A DNA stretch of 64,000 bases from Leifsonia poae (GTDB lineage: Bacteria > Actinomycetota > Actinomycetes > Actinomycetales > Microbacteriaceae): assembly GCF_020009625.1 (NCBI RefSeq), contig NZ_JAIHLP010000002.1, forward strand, positions 1,860,001 through 1,924,000. The letters run 5' to 3'. The notes below the pieces were generated by a model that saw nothing but the letters and a program-made list of their open reading frames with translations, was not told where the DNA came from and searched no databases. Made by a program: the position numbers and the translations under genes. Shown here piece after piece: positions 17,242 through 26,409 of the stretch. Numbering within the stretch: position 1 is the first letter of the stretch; each line of letters begins with the position of its first letter.

Positions 17242-17269
17242 TTGACGAATCCAACCTATCAGATAGAGT
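17242..17269 (+). promoter_or_regulatory. Promoter with overlapping GntR-type operator for the Gfo/Idh-GH36 operon
   Basis: TTGACG (17242-17247) and TAGAGT (17264-17269) are 16 bases apart and read towards the gene at 17322. A perfect dyad CTATC-A-GATAG at 17256-17266 overlaps the -10 element. With the AACC flank it matches the inverted copy at 16276-16289. The site also lies upstream of the divergent GntR gene, so autoregulation is possible. Confidence 0.65.
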
Positions 17270-17321
17270 TTCCTTGCTGCGGGCGCACACTGCGATCCGC
17301 ATCCGTTCTCAAGGAGGAGAA

Positions 17322-18389
17322 ATGAGCGACCGACGACCCCTGACCGCAGCCGTGATCGGGGCCGGAGCCGGCGGCACCCTGAGCATCGACGCACTCATCG
17401 CATCAGACGACTTCACCCTGGTCGCCGTCGCCGATATGAGCGAGGCGGCCCTCGAACGGGTCCGTGCGAAAGATGCTGCGATCCGGACATACACGAGCGC
17501 CGAAGAAATGTTCGCCTCGAGCCCGAGCGATGTGGTGTGCGTCTCGACGTATGCTCCGACCCACCTACCGCTCACCCGCGCGGCTCTCAGCATCCCCGGC
17601 CTGAAAGGGCTCCTCGTGGAGAAGCCTCTCGGCGACACCACGGCGGCCGGCCGCGAGATCCTCGGATTGATCAAAGACGCCGACCTGCCCGTCGTCGTTC
17701 CGCACGGCCTCATGGCCCAGGCCGCCGCCCTCGAGATCGTCGAGCGGGTGCGTCGGGGAGACATCGGTCCGCTCCGGGTCGTCGAGATCGAGTGCACTAG
17801 CTGGGACATCATCAACGCCGGCATCCACTGGCTGCAGTTCTTCGTCTCGCTGACCGGAGGAGAGCCGGTCGAGTTCGTGCTCGCCGCGGCCGACGCGTCG
17901 ACGAAGACATTCCGCGACGGAATGCAGGTCGAGACGGACGCGATCACCCTCGCCCGCACCGAATCGGGCGTGCGCGTGCTCATGCACACGGGTGACTTCG
18001 TGCCGATGTCCCGGAACGACACCGTCGCGCTCTTCCGCATCGTCGGCGACAACGGGTTCATCGAGTTCGGGGCGTATGAGCCGTATTACACTCTCGTGAC
18101 CCCCGGGCACGATCGCGTGCGCATCGACGTCACCCCGTTCGAGGTGAGCGGCCACCAGCGGCACCTCGAACACCTCGCAGCGCAGATCGCCGACGGGAGA
18201 CGTGACTACAGCATCCCGGACTCGTCGCTCCAAGCCCTGGAGATCGTGGAGGCGGCCTATCGGTCGGCGCGCGAGCACGGCACTGTCACCCTCCCCGTCG
18301 ACGACGCGCAGCCGGACCGACCCGACGACTGGAACCCCGGCGCCCCCTACTCCGGCACCGGCGGCGGACGCAACGGACGTGAGCTCTGA
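17322..18389 (+). CDS. Gfo/Idh/MocA-family oxidoreductase
   Basis: The 355-residue protein has an N-terminal Rossmann motif VIGAGAGGTLS near residues 11-21, the VEKPLGDT segment carrying the conserved active-site Lys near 107, and a C-terminal alpha/beta substrate domain with the family's His region (NAGIHWLQFF). Members oxidise or reduce sugars and inositols with NAD(P). AGGAGG precedes the ATG. It is first in a rightward operon under the GntR-type operator and its stop overlaps the next Gfo/Idh start by one base (TGATG). Two Gfo/Idh proteins beside an alpha-galactosidase may act as paired dehydrogenases, possibly in redox-assisted hydrolysis. Confidence 0.88.
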   Translation: MSDRRPLTAAVIGAGAGGTLSIDALIASDDFTLVAVADMSEAALERVRAKDAAIRTYTSAEEMFASSPSDVVCVSTYAPTHLPLTRAALSIPGLKGLLVEKPLGDTTAAGREILGLIKDADLPVVVPHGLMAQAAALEIVERVRRGDIGPLRVVEIECTSWDIINAGIHWLQFFVSLTGGEPVEFVLAAADASTKTFRDGMQVETDAITLARTESGVRVLMHTGDFVPMSRNDTVALFRIVGDNGFIEFGAYEPYYTLVTPGHDRVRIDVTPFEVSGHQRHLEHLAAQIADGRRDYSIPDSSLQALEIVEAAYRSAREHGTVTLPVDDAQPDRPDDWNPGAPYSGTGGGRNGREL

Positions 18390-19486
18390 TGGCGGCCCGC
18401 ATCGGTGTCATCGGCGCGAGCTGGCGGGGCGAGTACTTCATCCGAGCGGCCTCGATGCTCCCCGAGCATTTCGAGATCGCCCGCGTGCTCACGCGAAGCG
18501 CATCGTCCGCCGAGCGCGTCTCGGCGAAGTGGGGCCTCGACGCGACGACGTCACTCGACGATTTCCGCACCGGCGACTACGACTTCGTCGTCGTGGCCGC
18601 GCCGCCGGAGACCGCGCCGGAACTCACGGTGGCCCTCGCCCGCGCCGGCCACGCCGTTCTGACAGAGACACCGCCTGCGCCGACGCGCGAATCCCTGTTC
18701 GCGTTCTACGAAGACGTCAAGGATCTGCGGGTGCAGGTCGCCGAGCAGTACCGGTTCCAGCCCCACCTTGCGGCACGGCTCGCCCTCGCCCGCTCCGGCC
18801 GGCTCGGCGACATCTCCTTCACCCGGATGTCGGTCGCCCACGGGTATCACGGCGTGAGCCTCATCCGGGCCTTCCTCGGCGCGGGATTCGAACCGGTCGA
18901 CATCGCCGGATGGGCGGCGGAGATGCCCGTCCTCTCCGTGCGCGGGCGCGACGACTGGCAGGACGAACCGGCGGCGTATGTGCCGAGCCGCACCTTCGCA
19001 CGGCTCGGCTTCGGCGACACCACCGCCCTCTACGAATTCGACTTCGAGCAGTACTTCTCCCCCCTCCGCCCACGCCACATCGAGGTGTACGGCGAGCGCG
19101 GTCAGCTCGCCGACGACGAGGTCTCCTCGGTCGTCGGTCCGCGCCACGTGACGACCGGCCGCCTGCAACGCACCGCGACGGGAGCGGACGGTGACCTCGA
19201 GGGCTGGTTCGTCGACTCCGTCTCCTGGGGCGACGACGTGCTCTGGCGCAACCGTTTTCGGGGTGCGCGACTCAACGACGACGAACTGGCGGTAGCGGAG
19301 CTCATGCACCGGATGGCCGAATACGCCGCGGGTGGGTCTCCGGTGTATCCCGCGGCGGACGGCTGCCACGACCAGCTCCTCAGCCTCGCGATCAATGACG
19401 CCGTCGCATCCGGTTCGCCCACGCGTGTCGTCGACGCGCCCTGGGCGAACGAAACGAGCGTGCTCGCGGCGGGTCCCTCGGCATGA
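18389..19486 (+). CDS. Gfo/Idh/MocA-family oxidoreductase, divergent second copy
   Basis: The 365-residue protein has Rossmann motif GVIGASWRGEYF, where the usual third Gly is altered, and the central VLTETPPAPT segment where most relatives have EKP. The canonical Lys is therefore replaced, which makes a standard dehydrogenase role doubtful. YRFQPH and a His-Gly-Tyr-His stretch (VAHGYHGVSLIRAF) follow. It starts one base inside the previous stop and overlaps the GH36 start by 4 bases. It could be a non-canonical sugar oxidoreductase or a partner subunit of the first copy. Confidence 0.82.
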   Translation: MAARIGVIGASWRGEYFIRAASMLPEHFEIARVLTRSASSAERVSAKWGLDATTSLDDFRTGDYDFVVVAAPPETAPELTVALARAGHAVLTETPPAPTRESLFAFYEDVKDLRVQVAEQYRFQPHLAARLALARSGRLGDISFTRMSVAHGYHGVSLIRAFLGAGFEPVDIAGWAAEMPVLSVRGRDDWQDEPAAYVPSRTFARLGFGDTTALYEFDFEQYFSPLRPRHIEVYGERGQLADDEVSSVVGPRHVTTGRLQRTATGADGDLEGWFVDSVSWGDDVLWRNRFRGARLNDDELAVAELMHRMAEYAAGGSPVYPAADGCHDQLLSLAINDAVASGSPTRVVDAPWANETSVLAAGPSA

Positions 19487-21563
19487 GCGAGCTGATCGAC
19501 TGGGGCAACTCCACCGTTCGCCTCCGCGTCTCGCTGGAGGCGGGCCGCGCCGTCATCGTCGGGCTGGATGTCGCCGGGCGCGTGCCCGACGACATCCCCG
19601 CCAGGACCGCCACCGCTCCCGCCGAGGTCCTCATCGCCGGCGGGCGCCTCCCCAGGGGCAGCGCCACGTCGCCCTGGGCACCTCGGAGTCGCTCCGGTAT
19701 GTGAGCCACCGGGTCACCGCGACGACGGGCGGTTCGGAGCTGGAGATCGTGCAGAGTACTCCGGAGGGGGTGCGGCTGCGCTCCGTCTTCACGCTTTTCG
19801 GCGAGCTCCCGATCGTGCGGGCGCAGCAGGAGGTCGTCAACGACTCCGCCGCGCCCATCACCCTCGAGCATCTGTCGAGCCTGACGCTGAACGGGTTCGC
19901 CCGGTTCCGCGACGACGACTGGCGGGAGCGGGTGCGGCTGCGGATACCGCACAACACCCTGTTCGCTGAGTTCAATTGGACCGAGCACACGCTCCCCTCG
20001 CTCGGAATCGTCGACGTCGGATTCACAGAGGAGGGGGTGCACTCGTCGAAGTCGCGGGTGTCCGTCTCGAGCATCGGCACCCAGCCGACGACCGAGTACC
20101 TGCCGATGGGCGCCCTGGAGGACCTCGGCAACGACCGCACCTGGGCCTGGCAGATCGAAGCGAACGGCTCGTGGCAATGGGAGGTCGGAGACCACCTCGC
20201 CTCGGTGTACCTCTCCGCGAGCGGACCGAACGATCAGGAGCACCACTGGCACCGCGCTCTCGCTCCGGGCGAGTCATTCTCCGCCGTTCCGCTCGCGATC
20301 GCCTGCACGCCCGGCCGCCTGGAAGACGCACTGCGCCCGCTCACCGAGTATCGGCGGATCGTGCGACGCCCCAACGCGGACGACGAGCGCTTGCCGATCA
20401 TCTTCAACGATTTCATGAACGCATTGATGGCCGACCCCACCGAGGAGAAGCTGTTGCCGGTGATCGCGGCCGCTGCCGCGGCCGGAAGCGAGTACTTCTG
20501 TGTCGACGCCGGCTGGTACGCCGACGAGTCCGGGTGGTGGAACACCGTCGGAGCATGGACGGAGTCGTCAGCGCGGTTCCCGAACGGTTTCGTGCGGGTC
20601 TTCGACGCCATCCGTGAACACGGCATGATCCCGGGCCTCTGGCTCGAGCCCGACGTCGTCGGCGTCGAGAGCCCGGTCGCCGACCGCCTCCCCCCGTCGG
20701 CGTTCTTCGCCCGACACGGCGCGCGCATCGACAGCCAGGGTCGGCACCAGCTCGACTTCCGCTCGGCGGCCGTGATCGCCCGCATGGACGCGGTTGTCGA
20801 CCGGCTCGTCGCAGACTACGGATTGGGCTACCTCAAGTTCGACTACAACATCAACGGCGGGGTCGGGTCGGATCTGGGCACGAGCAGCGCCGGCGACGCC
20901 CTGTTGGAGCACCACCGCGGGTTCCTGCGGTGGATTCGCGGGCTCTTCGAGCGCCACCCGGGTCTCGTCATCGAGAACTGTTCGAGCGGCGGCGCACGTA
21001 TCGACTATGCGTCGATGACCGAGTTCTCCATCCTGTCGACCAGCGACCAGACCGACCACATCAGATCGGCGACGATCGCAGCCGGGGCACCGAGCGGCGT
21101 CACGCCGGAGCAGGCCGCCGTGTGGGTCTACCCGCAGCCCGAGTTCGGGGAGGAAGAGCTCCGGTTCTCCATCGTGAACGGTCTGCTCGCCCGCCCCCAG
21201 CTCAGCGGTGGGATGTGGAAGCTCGACTCCGCCCAGCTCGGCACGGTCGCGGAGGCGATGGCCGTGTACCGCACGTACCGTGAACGCATCCCGGGCATGC
21301 TCCCGGTCTGGCCTCTCGGGCTGCCGGGCTGGTACGACGACTGGGTGGCGCAGGGCCTGATCGACGACGAGGGCCTGCTGCTCGCCGTCTGGAGGCGGGG
21401 CGGCGAGGACACCGTGCGGATCCCGCTCGGCGATCTCGCGCCGAACCGGCGGGGCGGCGTGCTGTTCCCGACGGACGTCGAGACCGGGATCGCCTGGGAC
21501 GGGGATGCGATTCTCGTCACGCTGCCGGCGGAGCGGGCAGCACGCCTCCTGCGGATCGGCTGA
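19483..21563 (+). pseudogene. GH36-type alpha-galactosidase with a -1 frameshift
   Basis: The start ATG overlaps the previous stop (ATGA). The opening frame ends at 19704 after 73 residues, while the rest of the enzyme continues in another frame to 21563. Adding one C to the CCCC run at 19650-19653 joins them into about 693 residues, the normal GH36 length. The body has FCVDAGWYAD, the nucleophile Asp in YLKFDYN (about residue 454), CSSGGARID, and the acid/base Asp in STSDQTD (about 522). It should remove alpha-galactosyl groups from oligosaccharides inside the cell. As read, the gene is broken; a sequencing error is equally possible. Confidence 0.85.
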
Positions 21564-21599
21564 TCTTCGCCGCACCTCCTGTCGTCGCGCGATCCCGAT

Positions 21600-21620
21600 T
21601 ATCGGAATATCGATCCGATA
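21600..21620. promoter_or_regulatory. Perfect dyad upstream of the IclR gene, probable IclR operator
   Basis: The arms TATCGGA (21600-21606) and TCCGATA (21614-21620) are perfect inverted repeats around a 7-base AT-rich centre. The site lies 40-60 bases before the iclR start, in the short gap after the GH36 gene. Size and symmetry fit IclR-type operators. Autoregulation is inferred. Confidence 0.6.
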
Positions 21621-21659
21621 GAATGGACTCGATCGTCGCGCTCGACAGGAGGTGCTCGC

Positions 21660-22463
21660 ATGGCATCGAATCCACACCCCGCCACCGTCGAGACCGGCAC
21701 GAAGCGCCTGGTCGGCTCCGACCGCGTGCTCGCCGTCCTCGTCGCCCTCGCCGAAAGACCCGAGGGGGCGACGCTCGACCAACTCACCCAGGCGGTGGAC
21801 AGCCCGAAATCGACCGTGCATCGGGCGCTCGCCTCGCTTCGCCGCGCCAACTTCGCGGCCCAGCTCGGCCGCGGGCTGTACGTGGTCGGCGACGAGTTCG
21901 TACGGCTGGCGTTGGAGAACCAGGCCGCCCGCCCCGAGCGGCTCGCGATCGAGCCCGTCCTCCGGCGGCTCAGCGAACGGTTCGACGAGACGGCGCACTA
22001 CGCCGTGCTCGACGGAACCGAGGTCGTCTACCGCGCGAAGGTCGACCCCGCCTCGGGTTCGGTGCGGCTGACCTCGGTGATCGGCGGCCGCAACCCGGCG
22101 TACCGAACCGCTGTCGGCAAGCTCCTCCTCAGCCGCCTCTGCCACGACCGGGGCGAGCTGGCCGCCGTCGTGGGCCGTGGACCGTTCGCGCAACCCACCG
22201 CGAACACCATCGGCACGCTCGACGGACTGTGGCACGAACTCGAGGTCACCCGCGACCGCGGCTGGGCCTCCGACGACCAGGAGAACGAGCTGGGCATCAA
22301 CTGCATCGCTGTGCCCGGCAGATTCGGCCCGGGCGGCGCCGTCTCCGGAGCCGTCAGCGTCAGCGCCCTCGCCTTCCGTCGACCGTTGAAAGATCTGATC
22401 GACACGGTCGGCGAAATCCGCACGATCGTGGACGGCCCCTCGACCGGGGCGACCGGTCAGTAG
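21660..22463 (+). CDS. IclR-family transcriptional regulator
   Basis: The 267-residue protein has an N-terminal winged helix at residues 18-78 (RVLAVLVALAERPEGATLDQ, then VDSPKSTVHRALASLRRANF) and a C-terminal GAF-like IclR effector domain with PAYRTAVGKLLLS, ELGINCIAVP and GAVSVSALAFR. AGGAGG lies just upstream of the ATG. Its 3' end overlaps the convergent SDR stop by 7 bases. IclR proteins commonly sense aromatic or sugar-acid metabolites, so it probably controls the convergent SDR-ADH-FAH-lactonase operon. Confidence 0.9.
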   Translation: MASNPHPATVETGTKRLVGSDRVLAVLVALAERPEGATLDQLTQAVDSPKSTVHRALASLRRANFAAQLGRGLYVVGDEFVRLALENQAARPERLAIEPVLRRLSERFDETAHYAVLDGTEVVYRAKVDPASGSVRLTSVIGGRNPAYRTAVGKLLLSRLCHDRGELAAVVGRGPFAQPTANTIGTLDGLWHELEVTRDRGWASDDQENELGINCIAVPGRFGPGGAVSGAVSVSALAFRRPLKDLIDTVGEIRTIVDGPSTGATGQ

Positions 22464-23131
22464 GTCGCGCGTCCACCGCTGATGTCGTAAACCGCGCCGG
22501 TCGAGAAACTCACCTTGTCAGAGGTGAGCCAGGCGATCAGCTCGGCGACTTCGGCCGCGGTGCCGACCCGCTTCATCGGGATCAGGCTGGTGATGTGCGC
22601 AAGCACTTCCGGCGAGGTGTCGTCGTTCATCGGGGTGGCGATCACGGCTGGTGCGATCGCGTTGACGAGCACGCCCGTCGTCGCGAGCTCCTTCCCGGCC
22701 GACTTCGTGAGACCGATGACCGCCGCCTTCGACGCCGAGTAGATCGACAGGTTCGGGTTGCCGTCTTTGCCAGCCATGCTCGCGATGTTGACCACCCGCC
22801 CCCATCCCCGTTCGACCATCCCGGGCACGAAGGCTCGCATCATCGCGACCGTGCCGACGACGTTGACGTCGAGAACGGTGCGCCACTGCTCGGAGGTCGT
22901 CGACACCAGCGGTGTGTTCGGCCCGACGATCCCCGCCGAGTTCACGAGGATGTCGACGGCTCCGATCCGGGCGGCGGCCTCAGCGACGGCCCGGTCGTCG
23001 GTGATGTCGAGGACGACATCGCAGTCGCCACCGAGATCGACACGGACGACGTCGACGCCGTCTTCGCGGAGTCGGGTGGCGGTCGCGGCGCCGAGGCCGC
23101 TCGCTGCGCCGGTGATGAGTGCACGTGTCAT
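22457..23131 (-). CDS. SDR-family dehydrogenase, probable 2-keto-3-deoxy sugar acid dehydrogenase
   Basis: The 224-residue classical SDR has TGAASGLG near residues 7-14, NSAGIVG near 90, catalytic Ser in NIASMAG and YSASK near 140, and a terminal DISGGRATY. It is shorter than most relatives because the N-terminal segment is minimal. The ATG overlaps the stop of the zinc dehydrogenase gene (ATGA at 23128-23131). In company with an FAH hydrolase and an SMP-30 lactonase it would fit the C4 oxidation of a 2-keto-3-deoxy-fuconate or rhamnonate. That assignment rests on gene order. Confidence 0.82.
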   Translation of the reverse strand: MTRALITGAASGLGAATATRLREDGVDVVRVDLGGDCDVVLDITDDRAVAEAAARIGAVDILVNSAGIVGPNTPLVSTTSEQWRTVLDVNVVGTVAMMRAFVPGMVERGWGRVVNIASMAGKDGNPNLSIYSASKAAVIGLTKSAGKELATTGVLVNAIAPAVIATPMNDDTSPEVLAHITSLIPMKRVGTAAEVAELIAWLTSDKVSFSTGAVYDISGGRATY

Positions 23132-24163
23132 GGGTTTCCTCCAGAGCTTCGGATGTCGATGTGGAACTTGGGCCCCGGCCCGGCATGCGCGGGTCGCTGC
23201 CCCGCAAGGATCGCGGGCACGTCGTCGAGCGACACCGTTGCCGCCACCAGCCCTCGGGGATCGACGGCGCCGGATGCGTAGGCGTCGATCGTTCCGGTCA
23301 GGCCGGGCGAGGCGCTCAGGATGCCGACGGCGGTGACATCGGCCAGAGCGAGAGCGCGCGTATCGATGAGACTCGGGCTGCCCGCGAGCCCGACGAGCAC
23401 GATCCGTCGCCCCGGCTCGACCAGCTCGACGGCGCGCCTGGGCAGCTCCGGGGCGTTCGATGCGTCGATCACCGCATCCCACGGCAGCTCGGGCAGCTCG
23501 GGCAGCTCCGCATCCGACCACGCGTTCGCGAAGCCGAGCGACCGGGCGAATGACAGGGAGCGCTCGCTGCGCCCGAGGAGGTGCACCTCGGCACCGCGGG
23601 CACGGGCGAACATCGCAGCGAGCAGTCCGATGGTTCCGGCCCCGAACACGAGCACGCGCTCGCCCGGGCCGTCGCGGCGGCCTCGGCCGCCCGGAAGGCG
23701 TTCCCGCCGGGTTCGACTAGAGCCCCCGCAGCGTCGTCGACGGAGTCGGGGAGCGCGTGCAGCGAAGTCGCCGGCACCGCCACCTGTTCGGCGAGCGCTC
23801 CCGGCCGGCCGTCGCGCACCCCGAGCTCGCCACGGAAGGCGCACACATGCTGGTACCCACGGAGGCACCGACGGCACACTCCACAGCCGAGCATGGTGTC
23901 CCCGGTGACGCGGCGGCCGAGCCAGGCGGGGTCGACGCCGTCGCCGACCTCGGCGACCGTCCCCATCCATTCGTGACCGATCCGCACCGGGTAGGTCGTG
24001 ACGCCATCATGGAGGTACTGCATCTCGCCGGTGAAGAGCTCCACATCGGTGCCGCAGACCCCGGCGCGGTGAACGTCGACGACCACATCGCCGGGGGCGG
24101 CGACCGGGCGCTCCACCTCCCGCACCTCCGCGTGCCCGGGCCGGTGACGACGAGTGCTCTCAT
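23128..24163 (-). pseudogene. Zinc-dependent alcohol dehydrogenase with two frameshifts
   Basis: The start ATG at 24161-24163 overlaps the upstream FAH stop (ATGA), so the opening MRALVVTGPG is genuine. A base is missing near 24137: adding one C restores HAEVREVERPVA. The second segment carries catalytic zinc residues (GVCGTDVE, GHEWMG) and the structural zinc Cys cluster CGVCRRCLRGYQHVC. A second base is missing near 23665-23680, after AFRAAEAA. The third segment carries the coenzyme motif VFGAGTIGLL and runs to 23128. The repaired protein has about 345 residues, normal for MDR sugar or sorbitol dehydrogenases. As read the gene is non-functional, unless the losses are sequencing errors. Confidence 0.8.
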
Positions 24164-25020
24164 CGCGGTGGGATGACTGTCTGACGCTGGGTTCCCAGGC
24201 CGTCGATCTCCAGGGTCATCACGTCGCCGGCCTGCAGCCAGATCTCGGGGCGGAAGCCCATCCCGACTCCGGGCGGAGTGCCGGTGTTGATGAGGTCGCC
24301 GGGTTCGAGGACCATGAACTGGCTGATGTAGTGCACGATGAAGTACGGGTCGAAAACCATCGTGGAGGTCGAGCCGGTCTGTCGGCGCACGCCGTTGACG
24401 TCGAGGCGCATCCCGAGTTCCTGCACATCGCCGACCTCATCCTGCGTGACCAGCCAGGGGCCGGCCGGGTTGAACGTCTCCGCTGACTTGCCCTTGAGCC
24501 ACTGGCCGCCGCGCTCGATCTGGAAGGCGCGCTCGGAGACGTCGTTGACGAGCGTCCAGCCGGCGATGTGGTCGCGCGCCTGCTCGACCGAGTCGAGGTA
24601 GCTGGTGCGCTTTCCGATGACGATGCCCAGCTCGACCTCCCAATCGAGCTTCGTCGCGCCGCGCGGGATTCGCACGTCGTCGTTCGGTCCCACGATGGTG
24701 TTCGGCGATTTGGTGAAGAGGATGGGCTCGGTGGGAACGGCCTGCCCGGTCTCCTTCGCGTGGTCGCTGTAGTTCAGCCCGACGCAGATGATCTGGTGGG
24801 GGCGTGCGATGGGAGCGCCGATCCGTTGACCGGCGAGCGGGATCCGCGGCCCGGAGGCGACACGATCCGCCACGATGGGCGCGATGCGCTCCAGACCGCC
24901 GGACCCGAAGAAGCTCTCATCGAAGTCGTCGACGATGTCGGAGAGGTCGACAAAGTGCGCCTCGCCGGCGAGGGCCGCGGGAGCCTCCTGGCCGAACCGG
25001 CCGATACGGAGCAGTTTCAT
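24160..25020 (-). CDS. Fumarylacetoacetate hydrolase-family protein
   Basis: The 286-residue protein has the FAH fold signatures: VGLNYSDHAKETG, metal-ligand Glu in DWEVELGIVIG, DVSER, KSAETFNPAGPWLV, and GTPPGVGMG near the C-terminus. Relatives include 2,4-diketo-3-deoxy-L-fuconate hydrolase, which cleaves the diketo acid to pyruvate and L-lactate, as well as ureidoglycolate lyase and HpcE-type isomerases. The ATG at 25018-25020 overlaps the lactonase stop by 4 bases, and the stop overlaps the dehydrogenase start. The neighbouring lactonase and dehydrogenases favour the deoxysugar role. Confidence 0.88.
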   Translation of the reverse strand: MKLLRIGRFGQEAPAALAGEAHFVDLSDIVDDFDESFFGSGGLERIAPIVADRVASGPRIPLAGQRIGAPIARPHQIICVGLNYSDHAKETGQAVPTEPILFTKSPNTIVGPNDDVRIPRGATKLDWEVELGIVIGKRTSYLDSVEQARDHIAGWTLVNDVSERAFQIERGGQWLKGKSAETFNPAGPWLVTQDEVGDVQELGMRLDVNGVRRQTGSTSTMVFDPYFIVHYISQFMVLEPGDLINTGTPPGVGMGFRPEIWLQAGDVMTLEIDGLGTQRQTVIPPR

Positions 25021-25949
25021 GCTGGACCTTTCGTGGGGTGTTGTCTCGGTGAGGCGGGCGTACCCGACCAGAGGGCGACCGGCGCGCCGCTGACTCCCGG
25101 CCGGAGGGTGAAGAGGCGACCCGAGTGAGGGTCGTCGCGCAGTTGCTCGGACGTGAGATCTTCTCGAGCCGTCGTGATGACGAGAGTGCCGAGGTCCGCC
25201 CCGGCGAAAGCGACCGAGGAGGTGTGCGGAGCCGGCACGTCGACCCGGCCGACGATCTCGCCCGCCGGGGAGTAACGGAGCACCCGTCCTGCTCCCCACA
25301 GCGCGAGCCACACATGGCCGTCGGCGTCGACCGTGAGGCCGTCCGGTAATCCGTCGCCAACGGTCGCGAACACAGCGCGCTGCCCGGTCGCACCGGTCAC
25401 GGGGTCGTAGTCGCGCATGTACACGAGGCGCGCGAAGGTGTCGACGTTGTACATTCGGCTGCCGTCCGGCGACCAGCCGATGCCGTTGGACAGGGTGAGG
25501 TCGTCATCGATGACGGTGACCCGGCCGTCGGCTTCGAACCTCAGGAGGGACTCGGTGCGGGCGTCGCTCTTGGTACCGGCGACCAGGAGCCCGGCCGGGT
25601 CGGGCTTGCCGTCGTTGAAACGACGATCGATCCCGGTCAGGATGCTCGGACCGGCTGTGAGGGTGCCGTCCGGCTCCCGGAAATGGAGCCGGTCCGCGCC
25701 GGCGACGACGAGCCGGCCGTCGGTGGAGACGGCGACGGCGCCTGCGACGGACGGAAAGTCGATCCGGTCGGTGATGAGCACATCGCCGCGCGCGTCGAGC
25801 CGGCCGTCGAGCACGGCGCCGTCCAGGATGTCGACCCAGAGCAGCCGCTCGCGGACCGGATCCCACACCGGCCCTTCGCCCAATTCGAACCCCGTGTCGG
25901 TCGCCGGCCGCGGGACTCCAGGGTCGAAGATGCCGCCCGGCGCCGTCAT
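25017..25949 (-). CDS. SMP-30/gluconolactonase-family protein
   Basis: The 310-residue six-bladed beta-propeller enzyme has metal-ligand Glu in LGEGPVWDP near residue 23, Asn and Asp in FNDGKPDPAG, Asn in LSNGIGWSPDG, and Asp in PDGLTVDADG. These residues coordinate the metal that hydrolyses sugar lactones. The ATG at 25947-25949 overlaps the stop of the small regulator before it. It would open the lactone made by a sugar dehydrogenase, the second step of a non-phosphorylative pathway. Confidence 0.9.
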   Translation of the reverse strand: MTAPGGIFDPGVPRPATDTGFELGEGPVWDPVRERLLWVDILDGAVLDGRLDARGDVLITDRIDFPSVAGAVAVSTDGRLVVAGADRLHFREPDGTLTAGPSILTGIDRRFNDGKPDPAGLLVAGTKSDARTESLLRFEADGRVTVIDDDLTLSNGIGWSPDGSRMYNVDTFARLVYMRDYDPVTGATGQRAVFATVGDGLPDGLTVDADGHVWLALWGAGRVLRYSPAGEIVGRVDVPAPHTSSVAFAGADLGTLVITTAREDLTSEQLRDDPHSGRLFTLRPGVSGAPVALWSGTPASPRQHPTKGPA

Positions 25950-26311
25950 GCCGCACCCCGCATGGGCTGCGTGGTCGGCAGGTCGTCGACGAGCGCGTCG
26001 AAGACCAGCCAGGCGACCTCCTCGACGCGGGCGGACTCGAGCCGGTAGACGCGGGCCGGCCGACAGCTTCCGCTCACGCGTCGGATCTCGTAGCGGATCA
26101 CCCCGATGCGCTCCAATGCGTCGAGATGACAGGCCAGACCGTTGCGGGTGCAGCCGACGTGTTCCCCGAGCTGTGACACCGTCGCCGTGCCGTGCGCCGC
26201 GAGCGCACGGAGTACATCGAGGCGGATCGTGGGGAGGCCGAGGGCGGCCGCGACCGCCGCGGGGCTCTGCGCCGCGTCGCCCGCCGGAGGGGGTTCGATG
26301 GTGTCTTCCAT
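25946..26311 (-). CDS. Small winged-helix (ArsR-like) regulator
   Basis: The 121-residue protein consists almost entirely of a winged helix at about residues 25-95: LDVLRALAAHGTATVSQLGE, then VGCTRNGLACHLDALERIG, then a basic wing RRVSGSCRPARVYRLE. No metal-binding Cys cluster of the ArsR type is obvious. It is first in the leftward operon and overlaps the lactonase by 4 bases, and it is divergent from the flavo-iron-sulfur gene. It may regulate the divergent pair through the 26312-26409 region. Confidence 0.75.
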   Translation of the reverse strand: MEDTIEPPPAGDAAQSPAAVAAALGLPTIRLDVLRALAAHGTATVSQLGEHVGCTRNGLACHLDALERIGVIRYEIRRVSGSCRPARVYRLESARVEEVAWLVFDALVDDLPTTQPMRGAA

Positions 26312-26409
26312 GACGCCGTTTCTCGTCGAGTGGTGCCGGATCCGTTGCGTTCGCTATCATAGCCGTATTCCATTTGGCAGATACAAATTTCATTTATTGG
26401 AAGAGGCCG
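26312..26409. promoter_or_regulatory. Divergent promoter region with a short palindrome
   Basis: This 98-base region is clearly more AT-rich than the surrounding genes. It holds the palindrome GCTAT-C-ATAGC at 26353-26363, whose reverse strand contains TATGAT, a plausible -10 for the leftward operon. An AT-rich stretch, 26364-26400, precedes the rightward gene. I could not assign a -35 with confidence on either side. No copy of the IclR dyad is seen here. Confidence 0.4.

Noticed and set aside
19640..19710. Programmed frameshift in the GH36 gene
   Set aside because: No slippery heptamer or downstream structure of the kind seen with programmed shifts, and the family does not use frameshifting; indel is simpler.
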